A DNA stretch of 64,000 nucleotides from Carboxylicivirga agarovorans (lineage in GTDB: Bacteria; Bacteroidota; Bacteroidia; Bacteroidales; Marinilabiliaceae). The stretch spans positions 186,001-250,000 of the forward strand of contig NZ_JBNGPA010000002.1 in NCBI RefSeq assembly GCF_050589845.1. The letters run 5' to 3'. Below the pieces are notes generated by a model. The model was not told the DNA's origin, did no database searches, and saw only the letters and a list, made by a program, of their open reading frames with translations. The translations under genes and the position numbers were made by a program. Positions 60,490 to 64,000 of the stretch are shown here, piece by piece (within the stretch, counting starts at the first letter, position 1; every line of letters begins with the position of its first letter).

Positions 60490-61734
60490 ATGAAGTTGAC
60501 ATTAGTTTATGAAAATCTTCGCATTGCTCTTGGTTCTATCCGCACAAATCTTTTAAGAACCATTTTAACGATTCTTATTATTGGTATAGGACTAACAGCC
60601 TTGATTGGGATATTGACTGCTATATCATCTATTCAGGCAGCTATAAGCAATAAGTTTACGGGCATGGGAGCCAACTCCTTTACCATTGAAAACAGGGGTA
60701 TAAATGTACAGATAGGCAAGCGTAAATTAAGAAATAAACGCTACGGCTCAATTACCTTCAGGGAGGCCATGCAGTTTAAGGATGAATTTGATTTTCCGGC
60801 TGTTGTTGCAGTTTCGCATACAGCGACAGGAGCTGCAACTGTTAAGCATGAATCAGATAAATCGAATCCCAATGTGATGGTGATTGGAGTAGACGAGAAT
60901 TTTATGGATGTTGAGGGGCATACAATTTTGCGTGGGCGAAACTTTACACAACAAGAGATAAAGGATAACCGCTATGTCGCGGTATTAGGCAGTGCATTGG
61001 CGAAAAAAGTTTTTCCCAATAGTCAAAATCCGCTTGATAAGGTAATCGTTTCAGGAGGTGCCAAATATCGTGTTATTGGCGTTTTAGAAGAAAAAGGCGC
61101 AGGTTTTGGCTCCCAAAGCGATAACATATTACTGCTGCCGATCACGAATGTACGCCAGGTATTCAGCCGGCCTAATATGTCGTATAAAATAGTCGTAAAA
61201 GCGAACGATAGTCAGCAGGTTGATGCGGCGATCTCTGAAGCAACCGGTGTATTCAGGATTATTCGTCGTCTGACGGTTCATGATGAGGATAATTTTAATG
61301 TCAACAAAAGTGATAACCTGTCGCGCTTGTTAATTGAAAGTACAGGGCAGGTAACAATCATTGCCTTTGGAATTGGAGTGATAACATTGCTGGGAGCAGC
61401 CATTGGCCTGATGAATATTATGCTGGTTGCCGTTGCCGAGCGTACCCGGGAAATAGGTATTCGAAAAGCAATTGGAGCAAGCAGTAAAGCCATACGTAAT
61501 CAGTTCTTATTTGAATCCATAATTATTGGTCAGATTGGTGGTATAGTAGGTATAGTAGTGGGTGTTATGGTCGGTAACCTTATGTCAATGGTGATGAAAT
61601 CCAATTTTATTGTACCCTGGCTTTGGGTGATAGTCGGTGCTCTTGTATGCCTTGCGGTCGGTGTACTTTCGGGATTGTTACCGGCATTAAAGGCTTCTAA
61701 ATTAGATCCTATTGATTCGCTTCGTTATGAATAA
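60490..61734 (+). CDS. MacB/FtsX-type ABC transporter permease
   Basis: The 414-residue protein has one N-terminal membrane helix (RTILTILIIGIGLTALIGIL, about residues 24-43), a MacB-like periplasmic domain (residues about 60-280), and three C-terminal helices from about residue 290 with the VAERTREIGIRKAIGA coupling motif between them, ending in PALKASKLDPIDSLRYE. These are marks of MacB/LolCDE-type permeases. Neither the ATPase nor an adaptor gene lies in the window, so its partners are elsewhere. Substrate, whether peptide, lipoprotein or drug, is unknown. Confidence 0.9.
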   Translation: MKLTLVYENLRIALGSIRTNLLRTILTILIIGIGLTALIGILTAISSIQAAISNKFTGMGANSFTIENRGINVQIGKRKLRNKRYGSITFREAMQFKDEFDFPAVVAVSHTATGAATVKHESDKSNPNVMVIGVDENFMDVEGHTILRGRNFTQQEIKDNRYVAVLGSALAKKVFPNSQNPLDKVIVSGGAKYRVIGVLEEKGAGFGSQSDNILLLPITNVRQVFSRPNMSYKIVVKANDSQQVDAAISEATGVFRIIRRLTVHDEDNFNVNKSDNLSRLLIESTGQVTIIAFGIGVITLLGAAIGLMNIMLVAVAERTREIGIRKAIGASSKAIRNQFLFESIIIGQIGGIVGIVVGVMVGNLMSMVMKSNFIVPWLWVIVGALVCLAVGVLSGLLPALKASKLDPIDSLRYE

Positions 61735-61876
61735 GCTGATTTTATTGTTCTGATTATCGTACTGAATATTAAACAAAAGTACGGTTTCTAAGTTTCTTTA
61801 ATAAAACAGCTTAATGACTTGAGCTATTATTTGCTTTTGGTTTATTTAAGGTGTTAGAAACTTAAAGTGAGCAACA

Positions 61877-62356
61877 ATGGCATTTTACCAGTTTCAACGA
61901 CGTCAACTTATACAAGCATCTTTAGAAGATGTGTGGACTTTCATTGCTACCCCGTCTAACCTGAATAAGATTACCCCGCCATCAATGGGCTTTGATATTC
62001 TAACACCTGATCTACCCTCACTGATGTATGAAGGTATGATCATTCATTACCGGGTTAAACCTTTACCATTCTACAATACAGAATGGGTAACAGAAATAAC
62101 CCATATCAGGCATGGAGAGTACTTTGTTGATGAGCAGCGGGTTGGTCCCTACAAATTATGGCACCATATGCACCGCTTGCAGGAAACCACCAGTGGTGTT
62201 GAAATGACAGATATCGTCAGTTATCAATTGCCGATGGGAGTGCTGGGCCGATTGGGGAACCAACTGCTTGTTAGGAATCGCCTGAATCAGATATTTGAAT
62301 ATCGGGAAAAAGCCATCATCAAATACTTTGCTGAATATGGTCAGTTGCACATTTAA
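61877..62356 (+). CDS. SRPBCC family ligand-binding protein
   Basis: The 159-residue protein fits the START/Bet v1-like SRPBCC fold: FQRRQLIQASLEDVWTFIA, NLNKITPPSMGFDILTPDLP, and YFVDEQRVGPYKLWHHMHRL. The pattern agrees with the group annotated as SRPBCC or cell-division inhibitor-like (SulA-like YfcH N-terminal fragment). It binds a hydrophobic ligand or acts as a cyclase-like enzyme; no function is known. The next gene starts 11 bases after its stop, so the two are probably co-transcribed. Confidence 0.85.
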   Translation: MAFYQFQRRQLIQASLEDVWTFIATPSNLNKITPPSMGFDILTPDLPSLMYEGMIIHYRVKPLPFYNTEWVTEITHIRHGEYFVDEQRVGPYKLWHHMHRLQETTSGVEMTDIVSYQLPMGVLGRLGNQLLVRNRLNQIFEYREKAIIKYFAEYGQLHI

Positions 62357-62367
62357 AGTACCAAGTT

Positions 62368-62901
62368 ATGCATTACTCAATCCTTTTATTGCTGGTTATT
62401 ATGAACACAACAACTGTTAAAATGCTCCACGATTTTAATAAGAATGATGATTTATCAGCCTGGACAATTGTGAATGATGGTGTTATGGGAGGACTGTCAA
62501 AGGGCAATATTAGCATTAATGGTGAAGGACACGGGGAGTTTTCTGGTTATATATCACTTGAAAACAATGGCGGTTTTTCATCCTTGCGTACAAGGTTTGC
62601 GCCTTTAAGTGTTGTGGCTTTTCAGAAAATTATAATACGAGTTAAAGGAGATGGTAAACGTTATCAATTGAGAGTTAAAACAGATACTTACGATGCACAT
62701 TCGTATATTACCTATTTTACAACTTCAGGACAATGGGAGGAAATTGAACTGGATCTTGAAACTTTTTATCCATCATTCAGAGGCAGAAAATTGGCAATGA
62801 GTAACTATCCTAAGCTTGAAATGGAAGAATTGGCATTTCTTATAGCCAACAAAAAAGAAGAAAGCTTTCTGCTTCAAATTGATTATATTCAACTGAAATA
62901 A
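62368..62901 (+). CDS. CIA30 family protein
   Basis: The 177-residue protein has a hydrophobic N-terminus (MHYSILLLLVIMNTTTV), possibly a signal sequence, and a CIA30 domain: DDLSAWTIVNDGVMGGLSKG, FSGYISLENNGGFSSLRTRF, KRYQLRVKTDTYDAHSYITY, and the end LLQIDYIQLK. The family is named for a mitochondrial complex I assembly factor, but bacterial members are jelly-roll domains of unknown role. It is paired with the SRPBCC gene upstream. Confidence 0.88.
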   Translation: MHYSILLLLVIMNTTTVKMLHDFNKNDDLSAWTIVNDGVMGGLSKGNISINGEGHGEFSGYISLENNGGFSSLRTRFAPLSVVAFQKIIIRVKGDGKRYQLRVKTDTYDAHSYITYFTTSGQWEEIELDLETFYPSFRGRKLAMSNYPKLEMEELAFLIANKKEESFLLQIDYIQLK

Positions 62902-63577
62902 TTAGTGGTTTTATTGGCAATAGTGATATTATTCAGAAAAAATGACGATAAAAAAGTCTTTTTTTGCGCAAAAATATTGACAGGGGTGGCATTATGGCTT
63001 ATACTGCGTGGTGTTTAAACCAAATCGTCATATACCCTTGTAAAGAGATAAAGCAGGTTATCATTAGTTGTTGAAGGTTTATTAATAAGTAGGACAATTT
63101 TTAAATCTTTACTTTTGGCTTAGGGAACTTAAACGGATAGAACTCGTCCAGATGCTATTGATACCTGTTTTAATTATTTTCTCTCATGCTATTTTCCTTG
63201 ATTTTAAGGTTTTGATTCTGCCATGTATTTAAAAGATAAGTACATAGTCGTTACTTATTTGTTTTTTGAATGTCTCAACTAAATCAAGATCAGTAATTGT
63301 CATCATAATTTTTTACTTGTGAATTAAAAAAAAAGAGTCACCTGTAAGAGGTTGATAGGCAGTATTATGGTTTGATTTTCCAAGTGTATTCACAGACCTT
63401 ACTTGCTAAAAAATGTAATCGTCTTTGCAACTTTTACAGTTTAAATACCGTAACAAAAGGAAGATGTGAAAATTCCTAAGGGGGTTAATAGTGAAGGTGG
63501 TTATACTTATTGTAAAAATTGGTAATAACAAGTGAGAGTTTGGACGGTAACTTACTTCTCACCTAACATTAACCATA
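62902..63577. other. Gene-free region upstream of the final secreted-protein gene
   Basis: About 676 bases of AT-rich sequence with no credible coding frame. A perfect -7 box TACTTTTG occurs at 63110-63117 (no TTG at -33), far from the next gene. An A-rich run is present near 63326-63335. I see no strong hairpin and no RNA gene that I can name. Confidence 0.5.
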
Positions 63578-64000
63578 ATGAGAAGAATATGTATTTATCT
63601 TCTGCTACTTATGTTTTATACAACAGTAAGTGGTCAGATTGGTCGTGAATTTTGGTTTGCAGCTCCCGATGTATGGGAAGGCTGTGGTGATGAACCTGTT
63701 GTTTTAAGGGTTACTACCTTTGATGAGGCAGCGACTGTTACGATTAGTTTACCTGCCCAGGGTGGTAAGGTATTAGGCACACACACAGTAGGTGCCCACT
63801 CTCATTATGGCTTTCAGCTTAATAAGAGTGATGTCGAAAAAAGCCCGGCTAACCAGGTAAATAACAAAGGTATTTTAATAACGGCCAGTGCCGATATTGC
63901 AGCCTATTATGATGTCAGTGCTGTTGATAATCCTGACAAGTTTATCCTTAAAGAAGATAATGCTTTGGGATTTGAATTCTTTATTCCATCGCAAAATGTA
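63578..64000 (+). CDS. Secreted surface protein, IgGFc-binding-like N-terminus (3' partial)
   Basis: The frame starts at ATG 63578 and is open to the window edge (141 codons). It begins with a signal peptide (RRICIYLLLLLMFYTTVSGQ) followed by REFWFAAPDVWEGCGDEPVVL, a start very similar to large Bacteroidota proteins with an IgGFc-binding-type N-terminal domain that carry a gliding/type IX sorting domain at the C-terminus. VVLRVTTFDEAATVTISLP and VGAHSHYGFQL continue in beta-strand style. The end and any sorting signal lie outside the window, so the assignment is tentative. Confidence 0.7.
   Translation, partial: MRRICIYLLLLMFYTTVSGQIGREFWFAAPDVWEGCGDEPVVLRVTTFDEAATVTISLPAQGGKVLGTHTVGAHSHYGFQLNKSDVEKSPANQVNNKGILITASADIAAYYDVSAVDNPDKFILKEDNALGFEFFIPSQNV

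Noticed and set aside
1..64000. tRNA, rRNA, CRISPR array, prophage or insertion sequence
   Set aside because: I looked in all gaps and saw no tRNA-like T-arm or acceptor, no rRNA stretch, no regularly spaced repeats with unique spacers, and no transposase or phage gene.

Overview
The window reads as chromosomal DNA of a Bacteroidota bacterium, most likely order Bacteroidales/Marinilabiliales. I infer this from the protein repertoire (LptC-CorC-PpiD block, TGS-domain nucleoside kinase, OxyR/Dps pair, SusD-free but fucosidase-bearing accessory genes), from promoter elements of the TTG-N20-TAnnTTTG type that are specific to this phylum, from the near absence of Shine-Dalgarno sequences, and from the moderate-to-low GC content. 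Coding density is high. I saw no tRNA, rRNA, CRISPR array, intact insertion sequence or prophage. Two genes are cut by the window edges: a glycosyltransferase at the left and a secreted protein at the right.

Layout. 1-2126: surface-glycan genes (membrane-anchored GT2 glycosyltransferase, FkbM methyltransferase, second methyltransferase). 2135-4129 (minus): NUDIX hydrolase, miaA and a PRiA4-ORF3-like protein. 4270-7665: DUF302 protein, cytochrome c lipoprotein, Cys/Met PLP enzyme, BamA/TamA-like barrel. 7875-15510: an assimilatory sulfite-to-cysteine block with Rrf2 regulator, cysK, cysJ, cysI, DUF2061 protein, precorrin-2 dehydrogenase and a CobA-HemD fusion; it makes the siroheme that sulfite reductase needs. 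15561-23088 (minus): envelope block PpiD, CorC/GldE-like, LptC, TPR protein, outer-membrane barrel, CoaX. 23185-30974: response regulator, mfd, fbp, aspartate kinase, small lipoprotein. 31114-33411 (minus): dihydroorotase and a polyprenol-phosphate mannosyltransferase.

33412-44016 is more accessory: a long intergenic stretch with large palindromes, an XRE regulator with membrane tail, AlkD-like protein, lipoproteins, cupin, SDR, GH29 fucosidase, a divergent HxlR/quinone-reductase pair, an AraC regulator and a duplicated SnoaL-like lipoprotein. 44175-62901 returns to household genes: nucleoside kinase, HI0933 flavoprotein, divergent dps/oxyR, a 706-residue orphan, DbpA-type RNA helicase, DUF418, S9 peptidase, EamA transporter, aconitase, MacB-type permease, SRPBCC and CIA30 proteins. 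The window closes with the start of a secreted, probably large surface protein.

No clearly new multi-gene system is visible. The most unusual signals are a 70-bp perfect palindrome at 33849-33918, a repeated Rrf2-type operator half-site in the sulfur block, a leader-like region before cysJ, a degenerate HemC-like domain fused to CobA-HemD, and a dispersed hairpin repeat (27763-27936 and 44083-44131).
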